Positions 26,898 to 36,500 of a stretch of DNA of 64,000 nt are shown here, one piece after another; the stretch's first letter is position 1, and each line of letters begins with the position of its first letter. The position numbers and the translations under genes are program-made. The notes under the pieces are model-generated. The model had not been told where the DNA came from and did no database searches. It saw only the letters and a list, made by a program, of their open reading frames with translations. The DNA is from Pedobacter sp. JY14-1 (GTDB lineage: Bacteria; Bacteroidota; Bacteroidia; Sphingobacteriales; Sphingobacteriaceae): NCBI RefSeq assembly GCF_029269825.1, contig NZ_JARJHU010000003.1, positions 410,475 through 474,474 on the forward strand. The letters run 5' to 3'.

Positions 26898-28544
26898 TCA
26901 GCTTTGTTTCGTACCAGACAGGGCTTTTCTGCCCAGCCATTTTTTCAGGATAACGAACAATGCCAGCAGGGCAGCTCCCGCGGAGCAGGCCAACGCGAGC
27001 AGATCGCCATTCCGGGTATAGAAAGTCAGCAGATCGTTCAGGTTAATGTCGTCCTTCAATGCTGCCCTTGTCCACCATTTGCTTTTCTTTACAACATCTC
27101 CCCGCTGGTTGATGAAACAGGAAATCCCGGTATTTGCCGACCTGACCACGTAACGCCTGTTTTCTATGGCCCTGAGTTTCGCATAAAGCAGGTGCTGGTC
27201 CTTTCCGGAGGTATTTCCCCACCAGCCATCGTTGGTGATCACGGCAATAAACTGTGCACCATCGCGCACTGCCTTGCCGATCCAGCTGCCCCAAAGCGAT
27301 TCATAACAGATCACAGGTGCCATACCGATACCACTATAGGAATAAAACACACCCGGTTCGTCCTGTGCACCATATCCGCCAACCGTGCCGCCAAAGCCTT
27401 CAAATAGCGGGTTCAGCACAGAGAGGACACTGGGGAAAGGCATTTTCTCTACCCCGGGCACCAGTTTCGATTTATGATAGAACTGTACATTCGCAGAATT
27501 TTCAATCTGGACAGCGGCATTGAATACATCCATGAAAGTGTGATAATCATATTGTCGCGCAGTAGCCGTCTCCTTAGTGCCGTATAGCTTGATGCTCTCC
27601 AATCCCGTAATCAGGCTTGCATTCTTATACTTATCCAGGAAGGTCTGCGCGGCTATAAAGTTCCGGTCCGTCCGGATGCGTTCCTCATCCGTAGGGTCGG
27701 GGATTGCCGTCTCAGGCCAAATGAAGTATTCTGTATTGGGCTGGGCCACGGAATCCGATAAATGGGTAAGCACCTGAAGTTGCGCAGCAGATGACAGACG
27801 TCCGAACTTTTCATAAGGATCAATATTCGGCTGTACGGCAACTACGTTTACCGGAACGCTTTTCTCAGCATAGCTGTAATAACGGTATAGAGAAAATCCG
27901 GCGGGCAGCAAGACAATGATCAGCCAGACAAGTATCCGGCGCAATTTGATGGCAAAGTGCCTGTCTTTTTCTTTAAGGGCAAGGAAGGCCTCAAATGCGA
28001 GGATATTGCTCAGTAAGATCCACAGGGAACCGCCGTAAACACCCGTGTATTCATACCATTGCGCAAGCTGGTGCATACCGGAGAGGCCATTTCCCAACGT
28101 CATCCAGGGAAAAGCCAGGTCCCAGGATTGATGCAGGTACTCCATGCTGATGTAAAAACAGATCAGTCCTGCGTAAGCCAGGAACCTGCCGCTGATACCT
28201 GACAAGCGGTCGTACAGCCAGAAAGCGAATGTCATCAGCAGAGCGCCCAGGCCAAAAGGGATCAGTGAGATCGCCATGGCCGAATAAGGGTCATTTACCG
28301 CGCTGATGGCATTGTACACCCAGTAGATCGAAGCCGTGTTCCATACCAGGAAAGTGAGTCCGGCGGTTAGGAACACGCGTTTTCCCTGTTTAGCCTGATC
28401 CCTTTCCCGAATTCGGTGCAAAGCGAAAAGCAGTGGTACCAAGCCGACGAGCAGCAGGGGGGTAGTATAAGGGATCGGCGGCCAGGCGAGCCACATCAGA
28501 AAGGCACTCAGCAGTGCAAGCACCAGATTTTTACCAGCTTTCAT
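26898..28544 (-). CDS. lnt: Lnt, apolipoprotein N-acyltransferase
   Basis: 548 residues. Adds the third acyl chain to the N-terminal Cys of lipoproteins in the inner membrane. The first 210 residues hold six or seven membrane helices; the periplasmic nitrilase-fold domain has the catalytic Glu (FIWPETAIPD), Lys (HKSKLVPGVEKMPF) and Cys (APVICYESLWG); a last helix closes the protein. It is the third gene of the minus-strand run rsmI - SHOCT protein - lnt, starting 20 bases after the SHOCT gene. Its product would mature the lipoproteins encoded in this window (SprE/PorW, GldB). Confidence 0.95.
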   Translation of the reverse strand: MKAGKNLVLALLSAFLMWLAWPPIPYTTPLLLVGLVPLLFALHRIRERDQAKQGKRVFLTAGLTFLVWNTASIYWVYNAISAVNDPYSAMAISLIPFGLGALLMTFAFWLYDRLSGISGRFLAYAGLICFYISMEYLHQSWDLAFPWMTLGNGLSGMHQLAQWYEYTGVYGGSLWILLSNILAFEAFLALKEKDRHFAIKLRRILVWLIIVLLPAGFSLYRYYSYAEKSVPVNVVAVQPNIDPYEKFGRLSSAAQLQVLTHLSDSVAQPNTEYFIWPETAIPDPTDEERIRTDRNFIAAQTFLDKYKNASLITGLESIKLYGTKETATARQYDYHTFMDVFNAAVQIENSANVQFYHKSKLVPGVEKMPFPSVLSVLNPLFEGFGGTVGGYGAQDEPGVFYSYSGIGMAPVICYESLWGSWIGKAVRDGAQFIAVITNDGWWGNTSGKDQHLLYAKLRAIENRRYVVRSANTGISCFINQRGDVVKKSKWWTRAALKDDINLNDLLTFYTRNGDLLALACSAGAALLALFVILKKWLGRKALSGTKQS

Positions 28545-28564
28545 TCAACAGAGCGGCTATAAGG

Positions 28565-29215
28565 CTATAAACTGTCCAGGATGTCCGCCTTCTTTGACTC
28601 ATATTCCTCCAACGTGATCAGCTGCTTGTCGTACAAGGTCTTTAGCTTTCTGAGTTTCAGCGTTGTCTCATCTTCCTGTTCCTGAACAGGCGCCGCGGGA
28701 GGTGAAAATACCGGGGCAGGCGGTACCGGACGTTCTTCCACAGGCTCAGCAGCAGGGGCCGTGTTTACTGTTACCGGAGAAGTCGACGACCGCCGTTCTT
28801 CCAGTTCAGTTTGTCTTAGCTGTTCCTTGTATTCCTCCAGCTGCGCATATGCGGCCTGGTATAGCTTCCTCGCCTGTACCTTGGGAATATATTCCGTTAC
28901 GATGTTTTCCCCCTGTAGGGGTACACAGATGAACTTAGAACCAAAAATCTCTTCCTTGAAGGATACTTCCTTAATGCTCTTCCAGGAAATGTCCTTGAAA
29001 TTCATGGTAAAGCCCAGGTTGCCGGGCGTGCAGTAGAACATACGTTTCGTACTTACCGCGATGCAATCTGGCAACAGGTTCACCGCGGGCTTTTTTTGTA
29101 CAGCCAGGTAGATCAGTTCTTCCCCCTGGGTCAGCATATCGTTCAGTTTTCCCAATACCTTTTCAACTGCCTTCGGGTCCTGCTCGTCACTTAAAAATCT
29201 ATCGATCAAATTCAT
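28565..29215 (-). CDS. PH-like / SHOCT-domain protein
   Basis: 216 residues, soluble, no signal peptide. The N-terminal half (to about 130) resembles a bacterial PH domain (DCIAVSTKRMFYCTPG, GSKFICVPLQGENIVTEY). A Pro/Glu/Val-rich linker follows, then a C-terminal SHOCT motif (LRKLKTLYDKQLITLEEYE), a short helical oligomerisation module. Function is unknown for this family. It lies between rsmI and lnt with gaps of about 20 bases on each side, so it is probably in their operon. Confidence 0.75.
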   Translation of the reverse strand: MNLIDRFLSDEQDPKAVEKVLGKLNDMLTQGEELIYLAVQKKPAVNLLPDCIAVSTKRMFYCTPGNLGFTMNFKDISWKSIKEVSFKEEIFGSKFICVPLQGENIVTEYIPKVQARKLYQAAYAQLEEYKEQLRQTELEERRSSTSPVTVNTAPAAEPVEERPVPPAPVFSPPAAPVQEQEDETTLKLRKLKTLYDKQLITLEEYESKKADILDSL

Positions 29216-29236
29216 GGTTTTTTCTTTAAAGCCGGG

Positions 29237-29950
29237 TTATTCGTCGTTCCGGTTATATTTTGCCTTCTTTTCGGGTTCAGGTGCCCCTGCGATACAAATT
29301 ACGAATTCTCCCTTTAAAATATTGTTTTCGAAATGTGATTTAATCTCGGCCAGCCTCCCCCTTACAGTCTCTTCAAAGCGTTTTGTCAGTTCCCTGCTCA
29401 CCGAAGCCTGACGGTCTTCGCCAAAATACCCGATAAATTCTTCCAGCGTTTTCAGCAGCCGGTGCGGGCTTTCGTACAGCACCATCGTCCGTTGTTCTGA
29501 AGTGAGCTTTTTAAGGCGGGTCTGACGTCCCTTTTTTACCGGCAGAAAGCCTTCAAATACAAAAGTGTCGCAAGGGAGGCCCGAATTCACCAGTGCAGGC
29601 ACAAAAGCAGTAGGCCCCGGCAGGCATTCTACCGCCAGGTCATGTTTCAGTACCTCACGCACCAGGAAGAAACCCGGGTCAGATATTGCTGGCGTCCCTG
29701 CATCTGAGATCAACGCGACTTTTTTCCCCTCTTTAAGGAAACGCACAATCTCCGAAGAAGCCTGGTGTTCGTTGTGCTGATGGTGTGAATAGGCCTTTCT
29801 TTCAATGCCAAAATGCTTCAGCATCGGCGCGCTTGTCCGGGTGTCTTCTGCCAGGATCACATCAGCTTCCTTCAGGATACGCACGGCCCGGAAAGTCATG
29901 TCCTCGAGGTTGCCTATTGGGGTGGGGACCAGAAAAAGTTTACCTGACAT
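29237..29950 (-). CDS. rsmI: RsmI, 16S rRNA (cytidine1402-2'-O)-methyltransferase
   Basis: 237 residues. Methylates the 2'-O of C1402 in the ribosomal P-site. Family motifs are intact: VPTPIGNLEDMTFRAV at the N terminus, LAEDTRTS, and ALISDAGTPAISDPG, which forms the AdoMet site of the tetrapyrrole-methylase fold. It is the first gene of the rsmI - SHOCT - lnt run and diverges from serS across 38 bases. Confidence 0.95.
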   Translation of the reverse strand: MSGKLFLVPTPIGNLEDMTFRAVRILKEADVILAEDTRTSAPMLKHFGIERKAYSHHQHNEHQASSEIVRFLKEGKKVALISDAGTPAISDPGFFLVREVLKHDLAVECLPGPTAFVPALVNSGLPCDTFVFEGFLPVKKGRQTRLKKLTSEQRTMVLYESPHRLLKTLEEFIGYFGEDRQASVSRELTKRFEETVRGRLAEIKSHFENNILKGEFVICIAGAPEPEKKAKYNRNDE

Positions 29951-29963
29951 CGCAAATCAATCT

Positions 29964-29971
29964 TATCTTTG
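29964..29971 (+). promoter_or_regulatory. Bacteroidota -7 promoter box for serS
   Basis: TATCTTTG matches TAnnTTTG and ends 17 bases before the serS ATG at 29989. TTTA at 29939-29942 lies 21 bases upstream as a one-mismatch -33 element. No T-box or other leader structure is visible. Confidence 0.5.
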
Positions 29972-29988
29972 TGCAAAAAACAATAATA

Positions 29989-31260
29989 ATGCTGCAAGTT
30001 AACTATATCCGCGAAAACAGAGACAAAGTTTTAGAACGACTGAGCGTCCGCAACTTCAAACACCCTGAACTGGTTGATGAGATCATCTCCACCGACGAAG
30101 AACGCAGACAGCTCCAGACTTCGCTGGATAACCTTTCGGCAGCAGCCAACGCAGCCGCCAAACAGATCGGCGAGCTCATGCGCACCGGCAATAAGGAGGA
30201 GGCAGATGCCCTGAAGGCAGAAACAACAGCCAATAAGGAACAACACAAGAAACTATCCGAACAACTGTCGGAAAAGGAACAGCAACTTCACAACTTAGTT
30301 GTGCAATTGCCCAACCTGCCGCACCACCTGGTAAAGGCAGGCAGCAGCGCAGACGACAATGAAGTTATCTTGGAACACGGTAGTCCGGCAATACTTCCTG
30401 AAGGTGCGTTGCCACACTGGGAACTGGCTGCCAAGTATGACATCATCGATTTTGAGCTGGGTACCAAGATCACCGGCGCCGGCTTCCCGGTATACAAAGG
30501 AAAGGGTGCCAGGCTGCAAAGGGCTATGATCAATTTTTTCCTCGACCAGGCTACCGAGCAAGGTTACCGGGAGATGCAGGTTCCCCATGTGGTCAATGAA
30601 GCTTCCGGGTTCGGCACCGGGCAGTTGCCCGATAAGGAAGGGCAGATGTATCACGTGGGCATCGACGGGCTGTATCTTATCCCGACTGCAGAAGTACCGG
30701 TGACTAACCTTTATCGCGATGTCATTCTGAAGGAGGAAGAGCTTCCTGTAAAAAATACAGGTTATACTCCTTGTTTCCGCAGGGAAGCAGGTTCATACGG
30801 ATCTCATGTGCGCGGGCTCAACCGACTGCATCAGTTCGATAAGGTAGAATTGGTACAGATCGCCCATCCGGACCGTTCCTATGAAATCCTGGAGGAAATG
30901 AGCGCCTATGTTCAATCGCTGCTGCAAAAGCTGGGTCTGCACTACCGGGTATTGCGTCTTTGTGGCGGAGATACCGGTTTTGCTTCTGCCATGACCTATG
31001 ACATGGAGACCTGGAGCGCTGCACAACAGCGCTGGCTGGAGGTTTCTTCTGTATCCAATTTCGAAACCTATCAGAGCAACAGGTTAAAGCTGAGGTTTAA
31101 GGGTGCAACCGGCAAGACCCAACTGGCCCACACACTCAATGGCAGTGCACTCGCCCTGCCGCGTATCGTTGCTTCCATACTTGAAAATAACCAAACCGAT
31201 AAGGGCATCAAGATACCCGAGATCCTGGTACCATATACCGGCTTTGAATACATTGATTAA
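29989..31260 (+). CDS. serS: SerRS, serine-tRNA ligase
   Basis: 423 residues from the ATG at 29989 (the frame is open for 68 codons upstream, but that part overlaps rsmI and lacks similarity). Class II synthetase: the N-terminal two-helix tRNA-binding coiled coil (about 30-110), motif 2 (CFRREAGSYG), the serine/ATP pocket region PTAEVPVTNLY, and motif 3 near NGSALALPRIVASILE. It charges tRNA-Ser. A strong terminator follows the stop by 14 bases. Confidence 0.96.
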   Translation: MLQVNYIRENRDKVLERLSVRNFKHPELVDEIISTDEERRQLQTSLDNLSAAANAAAKQIGELMRTGNKEEADALKAETTANKEQHKKLSEQLSEKEQQLHNLVVQLPNLPHHLVKAGSSADDNEVILEHGSPAILPEGALPHWELAAKYDIIDFELGTKITGAGFPVYKGKGARLQRAMINFFLDQATEQGYREMQVPHVVNEASGFGTGQLPDKEGQMYHVGIDGLYLIPTAEVPVTNLYRDVILKEEELPVKNTGYTPCFRREAGSYGSHVRGLNRLHQFDKVELVQIAHPDRSYEILEEMSAYVQSLLQKLGLHYRVLRLCGGDTGFASAMTYDMETWSAAQQRWLEVSSVSNFETYQSNRLKLRFKGATGKTQLAHTLNGSALALPRIVASILENNQTDKGIKIPEILVPYTGFEYID

Positions 31261-31274
31261 AAATACCCACCTAT

Positions 31275-31303
31275 AAAAAAAGCTTCCCTTGGGAAGCTTT
31301 TTT
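31275..31303. terminator. Terminator after serS
   Basis: A hairpin with stem AAAAAGCTTCCC / GGGAAGCTTTTT and a two-base loop, A-rich on the left and T-rich on the right, so it can end transcription on either strand. It lies between serS and the convergent gene at 31344-31658. Confidence 0.9.
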
Positions 31304-31343
31304 GTGTTATCAGTGATGATTATATAGGGAAGTGGTTATTCTT

Positions 31344-31658
31344 TTACAGGATCAGGATCAACACCAGAATGATGATGATGATGGCACCCACAGAAAGGTA
31401 AACACCGCCGCCCATCGCACGGGCTTGTTGTTTAAGCTCTTTCAACTCTTTCTTCAGCGCCTTACGCTCATCTTTCGATAATTCCGACTTGTCCATCGCC
31501 TTGATCTCTTCGACCCGGTCAGTGATCCGTTTCAGTTCAATCTGCTGTGCTGCCGTAAGTTCAGTTTTTACCTTATCCTTATTGCTGGCAGCGTAAACGG
31601 TGTCTACACTTACCACCAATGTGAAAACGAGTACCAATGTGTAAATCAATTTTTTCAT
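31344..31658 (-). CDS. Small exported coiled-coil protein with C-terminal membrane helix, unknown function
   Basis: 104 residues: a signal peptide (MKKLIYTLVLVFTLVVSV, to about residue 23), a charged helical middle (TAAQQIELKRITDRVEEIKAM, then KDERKALKKELKELKQQ) and a C-terminal hydrophobic helix (YLSVGAIIIIILVLILIL). It would sit in the cell envelope with the helical part in the periplasm. I do not recognise the family. It lies between two hairpins, so it is probably transcribed alone. Confidence 0.65.
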   Translation of the reverse strand: MKKLIYTLVLVFTLVVSVDTVYAASNKDKVKTELTAAQQIELKRITDRVEEIKAMDKSELSKDERKALKKELKELKQQARAMGGGVYLSVGAIIIIILVLILIL

Positions 31659-31698
31659 ATCATTTAAGTTTTAGTGATCCCCGGATACATAACAAAAA

Positions 31699-31722
31699 AC
31701 CTACCAAAGCGATTTGGTAGGT
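31699..31722 (-). terminator. Terminator after the SIMPL gene
   Basis: Inverted repeat ACCTACCAAA (31699-31708) and TTTGGTAGGT (31713-31722), loop of four bases. On the minus strand it is followed by TTTTTTG, the normal terminator order for the SIMPL gene ending at 31773. A second, weaker repeat (ACAGTTTT / AAAACTGT, 31729-31750) lies just before it. Confidence 0.8.
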
Positions 31723-31772
31723 TCCCTTACAGTTTTTTGTTTAAAACTGTCTATTCTTGTAGTCACACCCTA

Positions 31773-32477
31773 TTATTTGATCTCAAATACCGTGTTCATT
31801 ACATAGTTCAGTTTGATCTTTTTGAAGTCGATTTCCGGTGCCGGTGCATTTTCTGCAGCACCGTCAAAGGAAGCCTTCATCATCACGTTGCGGTACATGG
31901 CCTGAGGGTAAACCTCATTGTTTATCTCCTGAATGTCGATGACACTACCCAGTTTATCACCCAGTGCTTCCACCAGGTAACTGGCTTTTTCCCTTGCAGC
32001 CTGCAGCGCCTTTATCTTCAACTCACGTTTCAATGTCTCAATCTTTGAGTAGTCATAGCTATCGATATTGGTGTATGCAATGCCTTTAGGATCTATCGCG
32101 CCAATAATTGCATTCCATTTGTTCAGATCGGAAACCTTAAGGCGGTATTGTTTGCTGGCCAGGTAATCAGGGTTCTTCTTTTTCTCGGTAGTGATGGTAT
32201 AGCTGCTCAGATTGTTGATGGTCAGGTTTTCCTTGTCCAGACCAGCTTTCTGTACTGCAGCATACAGCTGGTTTTCCAGTTCGGTAATGTCCACCTTTTT
32301 CTTGCTGTTGCCATCCTTCAGATATTCCTTCAGGGAAATGCTGATGTAAATAATATCAGGAGTAACTTCTGTTTCTGCAGATCCGCTCACACTGATCTTT
32401 TTTCTCAGGTCTACTTGTTGTGCCATGGCACTTACGCTTAATAAGGCAACGAAGGCAAGGGTCAATAACTTTTTCAT
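31773..32477 (-). CDS. SIMPL-domain (DUF541) exported protein
   Basis: 234 residues with a signal peptide (MKKLLTLAFVALLSVSAMAQ). The mature part is one SIMPL/DUF541 domain: ISVSGSAETEVTPDIIYISISLKE at the start, the Lys-rich centre, and AREKASYLVEALGDKLG followed by YRNVMMK near the end, all typical. These periplasmic or surface proteins are oxidative-stress or secretion-associated in other bacteria, with no settled biochemical role. The gene stands alone between lspA and a terminator. Confidence 0.85.
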   Translation of the reverse strand: MKKLLTLAFVALLSVSAMAQQVDLRKKISVSGSAETEVTPDIIYISISLKEYLKDGNSKKKVDITELENQLYAAVQKAGLDKENLTINNLSSYTITTEKKKNPDYLASKQYRLKVSDLNKWNAIIGAIDPKGIAYTNIDSYDYSKIETLKRELKIKALQAAREKASYLVEALGDKLGSVIDIQEINNEVYPQAMYRNVMMKASFDGAAENAPAPEIDFKKIKLNYVMNTVFEIK

Positions 32478-32559
32478 AACGATTTGATTCTTTTTTGTGT
32501 TTGATCATTAGATGAAATTATCATACCAATTCCATAAGAAAAAGTTAAACGCCTGCTGA

Positions 32560-33162
32560 TCACTCCTCAACAACCTCATTATTAGGTCCAATTTCTTCAA
32601 CGGAGTCTTCCTTGAAATAAGATTTCTGGAATATCAGAATGATGATCACACCTACAGAGATTGCGGCATCCGCAATATTGAACACTGGCCTGAAAAAGAT
32701 GTAATCCTCCCCGCCCCATATGGGTACCCAATTAGGGAATACCCCTTCAAGAATGGGAAAGTAGAACATATCTACCACGCGTCCGTGAAACAGGCCTGCA
32801 TATTTGTAGATCACCCCGTAAAACACCGAATCAATAATGTTGCCCAGCGCACCTGCAAAGATCAGTGCCACATTCAGGATAAGTCCCCTGTGGTATTTTC
32901 TCTGGATCAGGTAATGCAGTCCGTAGCCGATACCGCCAACCGCGGCAATCCTGAACAGTGACAGGGAGAGTTTACCAAACTCGCCACCAAATTCCAGCCC
33001 GAAGGCCATTCCGTTGTTCTCTGTAAAATGGATGATGAACCAGTTGCCAAGTATCTTAAACTCCTGGCCGATGTACATATTGGTCTTGATCCAGGTCTTC
33101 AAAGCCTGGTCGGCCAGCAGTACAAAAAAAATAATGAGCAGCGGCTTGGTATATCCCTTCAT
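32560..33162 (-). CDS. lspA: LspA, signal peptidase II (lipoprotein signal peptidase)
   Basis: 200 residues from ATG at 33162; the frame is open to 33255 but the first helix of LspA begins at MKGYTKPLL. Four membrane helices. The aspartyl protease pair is visible: Asp in GALGNIIDSVFYG and Asp in VFNIADAAISVG. It cleaves prolipoproteins before the lipidated Cys. The ATG overlaps the stop of the upstream TraR/DksA-like gene by one base (TAATG), implying coupled translation. A longer loop of about 25 residues before the second Asp (PILEGVFPNWVPIWGG) is present. Confidence 0.94.
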   Translation of the reverse strand: MKGYTKPLLIIFFVLLADQALKTWIKTNMYIGQEFKILGNWFIIHFTENNGMAFGLEFGGEFGKLSLSLFRIAAVGGIGYGLHYLIQRKYHRGLILNVALIFAGALGNIIDSVFYGVIYKYAGLFHGRVVDMFYFPILEGVFPNWVPIWGGEDYIFFRPVFNIADAAISVGVIIILIFQKSYFKEDSVEEIGPNNEVVEE

Positions 33163-33542
33163 TACGACTGCTTCAGTTTGGCCTCCATACTCAGGGTAGC
33201 ATGCGGCACTGCACGCAGGCGTTCCTTCTGGATCAGTTTGCCCGTTTCCCTGCAAATGCCATAAGTCTTGTTCTCAATACGTACCAGTGCGGCTTCCAGG
33301 TTGTCAATAAATTTCTTCTGACGCGCAGCCAACTGATTCAGCTGTTCCTTTTCCAGGGTAGCAGATCCGTCTTCCAGGGTCTTATAAGTGCCTGAAGTAT
33401 CTTCCGTGCCATTTGAATTCGGATTGCTCAGCGAGCTGGATAAGTCTGCAAACTCTTCTTTTGCGATACGTAGTTTTTCGAGGATCAGCTCTTTGAATTC
33501 TTGTAACTCACTGTCCGAATACCTTGTTTTCTCTTTTTCCAT
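33162..33542 (-). CDS. TraR/DksA-family protein lacking most zinc-finger cysteines
   Basis: 126 residues. N-terminal two-helix coiled coil (about 10-100) and a short C-terminal segment aligned to the DksA zinc finger. Only one Cys is present there (YGICRETGKLI); the partner Cys and the later pair are replaced (RAVPHATLSMEAK), so a zinc site is unlikely. DksA/TraR proteins enter the secondary channel of RNA polymerase and alter promoter output; this one may do so without zinc or serve elsewhere. It lies 5 bases after ileS and overlaps lspA by one base in a conserved trio. Confidence 0.85.
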   Translation of the reverse strand: MEKEKTRYSDSELQEFKELILEKLRIAKEEFADLSSSLSNPNSNGTEDTSGTYKTLEDGSATLEKEQLNQLAARQKKFIDNLEAALVRIENKTYGICRETGKLIQKERLRAVPHATLSMEAKLKQS

Positions 33543-33547
33543 AATTT

Positions 33548-36500
33548 TTATAGTTGTGCAATCAAAATTTGTAGTTCAACATCATCGATCACTATTTTGT
33601 TTCCTCTGTCCAATGTCTCCGACAGCACGACATCGTCTGCCAGAATTTCGGCGCAAATGTAGTGCTTATTGGCAAGCAATGCAGTTGCGATCAGGTTATC
33701 CTTTTGTAAAGTCACGCTGATGCGGTCAGTTACTTCAAAGCCAAGTTCCTTCCTCAGGTTCTGGATACGGTTCACCAGCTCACGTGATAATCCTTCCTGT
33801 TTCAGTTCCTCTGTAATGGTCACATCCAGTGCCACCGTCAGGCTGCCGGAATTGGTAACCTGCCATCCCGGAATATCTTCCGCAATAATGTCCACGTCAG
33901 TCAGGTCAATCGAATATCCCAATACTTCATAACTGCCCTTAAGCTCAAACGCCGTTAGCTCTTCCTGTGTCATCCCGGTCACGGCCTCTGCTACCGCCTT
34001 CATATCCCTGCCCACCTTTGGCCCAAGCGCCTTGAAGTTTGGCTTTATTTTCTTGGTGATGAAACCAGCAGTGTCGGTAATGTACTCAATTCCCTTGATA
34101 TTCGTCTCAGATAAGATCAGTTCGCGGACTTTCTCCACTTTACCTGCAAATTCATTGTCCAGCACCGGTATCAAAATCTTTGCCAATGGCTGCCTTACAT
34201 TGATGCCCGTTTTTTTGCGCAGCGACAATACCATGGAGGAAATGTCCTGGGCAAGCTGCATACGTTCGTTGAGTTCCCGGTCAATCAAGGCGGGATCGGC
34301 AGGGGCCAGTACCGTCAGGTGTACGGACTCCGCAGTATTCGATGCATCGCCTGCCGTCAGGTTTCTGAACAGCCAGTCGGCAAAGAAAGGGGCTACAGGG
34401 GCCATCAACTGCGAAAGCGTATTCAGGCAGGCATACAGCGTTTCATAGGCCGCCTTCTTGTCTGCCGTTAGTTCGCCCTTCCAGAAACGGCGGCGGGAGA
34501 GGCGGATGTACCAGTTGCTCAAATGTTCATCCACAAAATTCTGGATCGCTCTTGTCGCCCGGGTAGGCTCATAAGCTGCGTAGCTTTCGTCTACCTCAGC
34601 CACCAGGTTCTGCAGCAGGGAAAGTATCCATCTGTCCAGTTCTGTTCGCTCGGCAACGGGAGTCAGGTTATTCTGATCTATTTCAAACTTATCAATGTTG
34701 GCATATAGCGCGAAGAACGCATAAGTATTGTACAGCGTTCCAAAGAATTTGCGGCGCACCTCAGCAATACCCTCTGCGTCAAACTTCAGGTTGTCCCATG
34801 GGTTTGCATTGGAGATCATGTACCAGCGCGTAGCATCTGGACCAAATTCCGTAAGCGTTTTGAAAGGATCTACCGCATTTCCCAGGCGTTTGGACATCTT
34901 CTGCCCGTTCTTGTCCAGCACGAGGCCATTCGATACTACATTTTTGTAGGCAATCCTGTCAAATACCAGCGTTCCGATCGCATGCAAAGTATAGAACCAG
35001 CCGCGGGTCTGGTCAACGCCTTCTGCAATGAAGTCAGCAGGAAAATCTGTATTCCCCTCAATCTTGTCCTTATTCTCAAATGGATAGTGCCATTGTGCAT
35101 ATGGCATCGCGCCCGAGTCAAACCATACATCGATCAGGTCAGTCTCCCGCTTCATCGGTTTACCTGAGGGTGAAACGAGCACAATACGATCGACTACGTT
35201 CTTATGCAAGTCTACTTTATCATAGTTTTCCTCTGACATGTTGCCGATCTCAAATCCGCTGAACGGATTTCCCTGCTGGATCCCCGCGGCAACGGACTTC
35301 TCGATCTCGTTATACAGCTCTTCTACAGAACCCACTACCAGTTCTTCCTTCTTGTCCTCGGTACGCCATACCGGCAATGGGATACCCCAGTACCTCGAAC
35401 GGGAAAGGTTCCAGTCATTAGCATTTTTCAGCCAGTTGCCGAAACGGCCTTCACCTGTAGCCTTTGGTTTCCAGTTGATCGTTTCGTTCAGTTCGAACAT
35501 ACGGTCCTTTACATCCGTTACTTTAATGAACCAGGAGTCCAGCGGGTAATACAGCAAAGGCTCGTCTGTCCGCCAGCTGTGCGGATAACTGTGTACATAT
35601 TTCTCAACCTTAAAAGCTTTGTTCTCTTCCTTCAGCCTGATCGCGATCTCCACATCCACCGATTTCTCCGGTGCGCTGCCCGCGTCATAGTATTCATTCT
35701 TTACATACTTGCCTGCGAGCTCACCCATATGATGAGTGAACCGGCCCTGCAGGTCAACCAAAGGGACAGGCGTGCCGTTCTCATCCAGCACCAGCATCGG
35801 TGGTACCTCAGGTTTGGCCTCACGGGCCACCCGGGCATCATCTGCACCAAAGGTAGGGGCCGTATGCACGATGCCGGTACCATCTTCAGTCGTCACGAAA
35901 TCTCCGGAGATCACCCTGAAGGCATTTTCCGGATACTGATAAGGCAGGGTATACTGCAGCAGCTGCTCATAACGGATACCCACCAGCTCGCTGCCCTTAA
36001 AGGAAGCCAGTACCTGGTAAGGGATCTTCTTATCGCCAGCTTTAAAATTCTCAAAATCTTCAGCAGCAGTACTTTCAAAATATACCTTGCTGAACTGTTT
36101 GCCCACCAGCGCCTTTGCCAGAATCACATTTACCGGCAGGAAGGTATACTGGTTAAAAGTCTTCACCAGCACGTATTCAATCGCAGGCCCGACGGTCAGC
36201 GCCGTATTGGAAGGTAAAGTCCATGGCGTAGTCGTCCAGGCGAGGAAATGCACCGGTCCGAAACCCTGCAGAAATGCAGGCAGGGTCTCGGGTAAAGTCA
36301 GGAACTGTGCTACAATGGTTGTATCGGTTACATCGCGGTAAGCCCCGGGCTGATTGACCTCATGCGAGCTCAGACCCGTACCGGCTTTAGGTGAGTACGG
36401 CTGTATCGTATATCCCTTATATAGCAGGCCTTTGTCATAGATCTGCTTCAGGAGCCACCATACCGACTCCATGTATTTAGACTTATAGGTGATGTAAGGG

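Noticed and set aside
29785..29988. Upstream extension of the serS frame
   Set aside because: Overlaps rsmI; the promoter box at 29964 and the family N terminus place the start at 29989.
35579..36217. Plus-strand open frame of 212 codons
   Set aside because: Opposite the editing domain of ileS; frame is explained by that gene.
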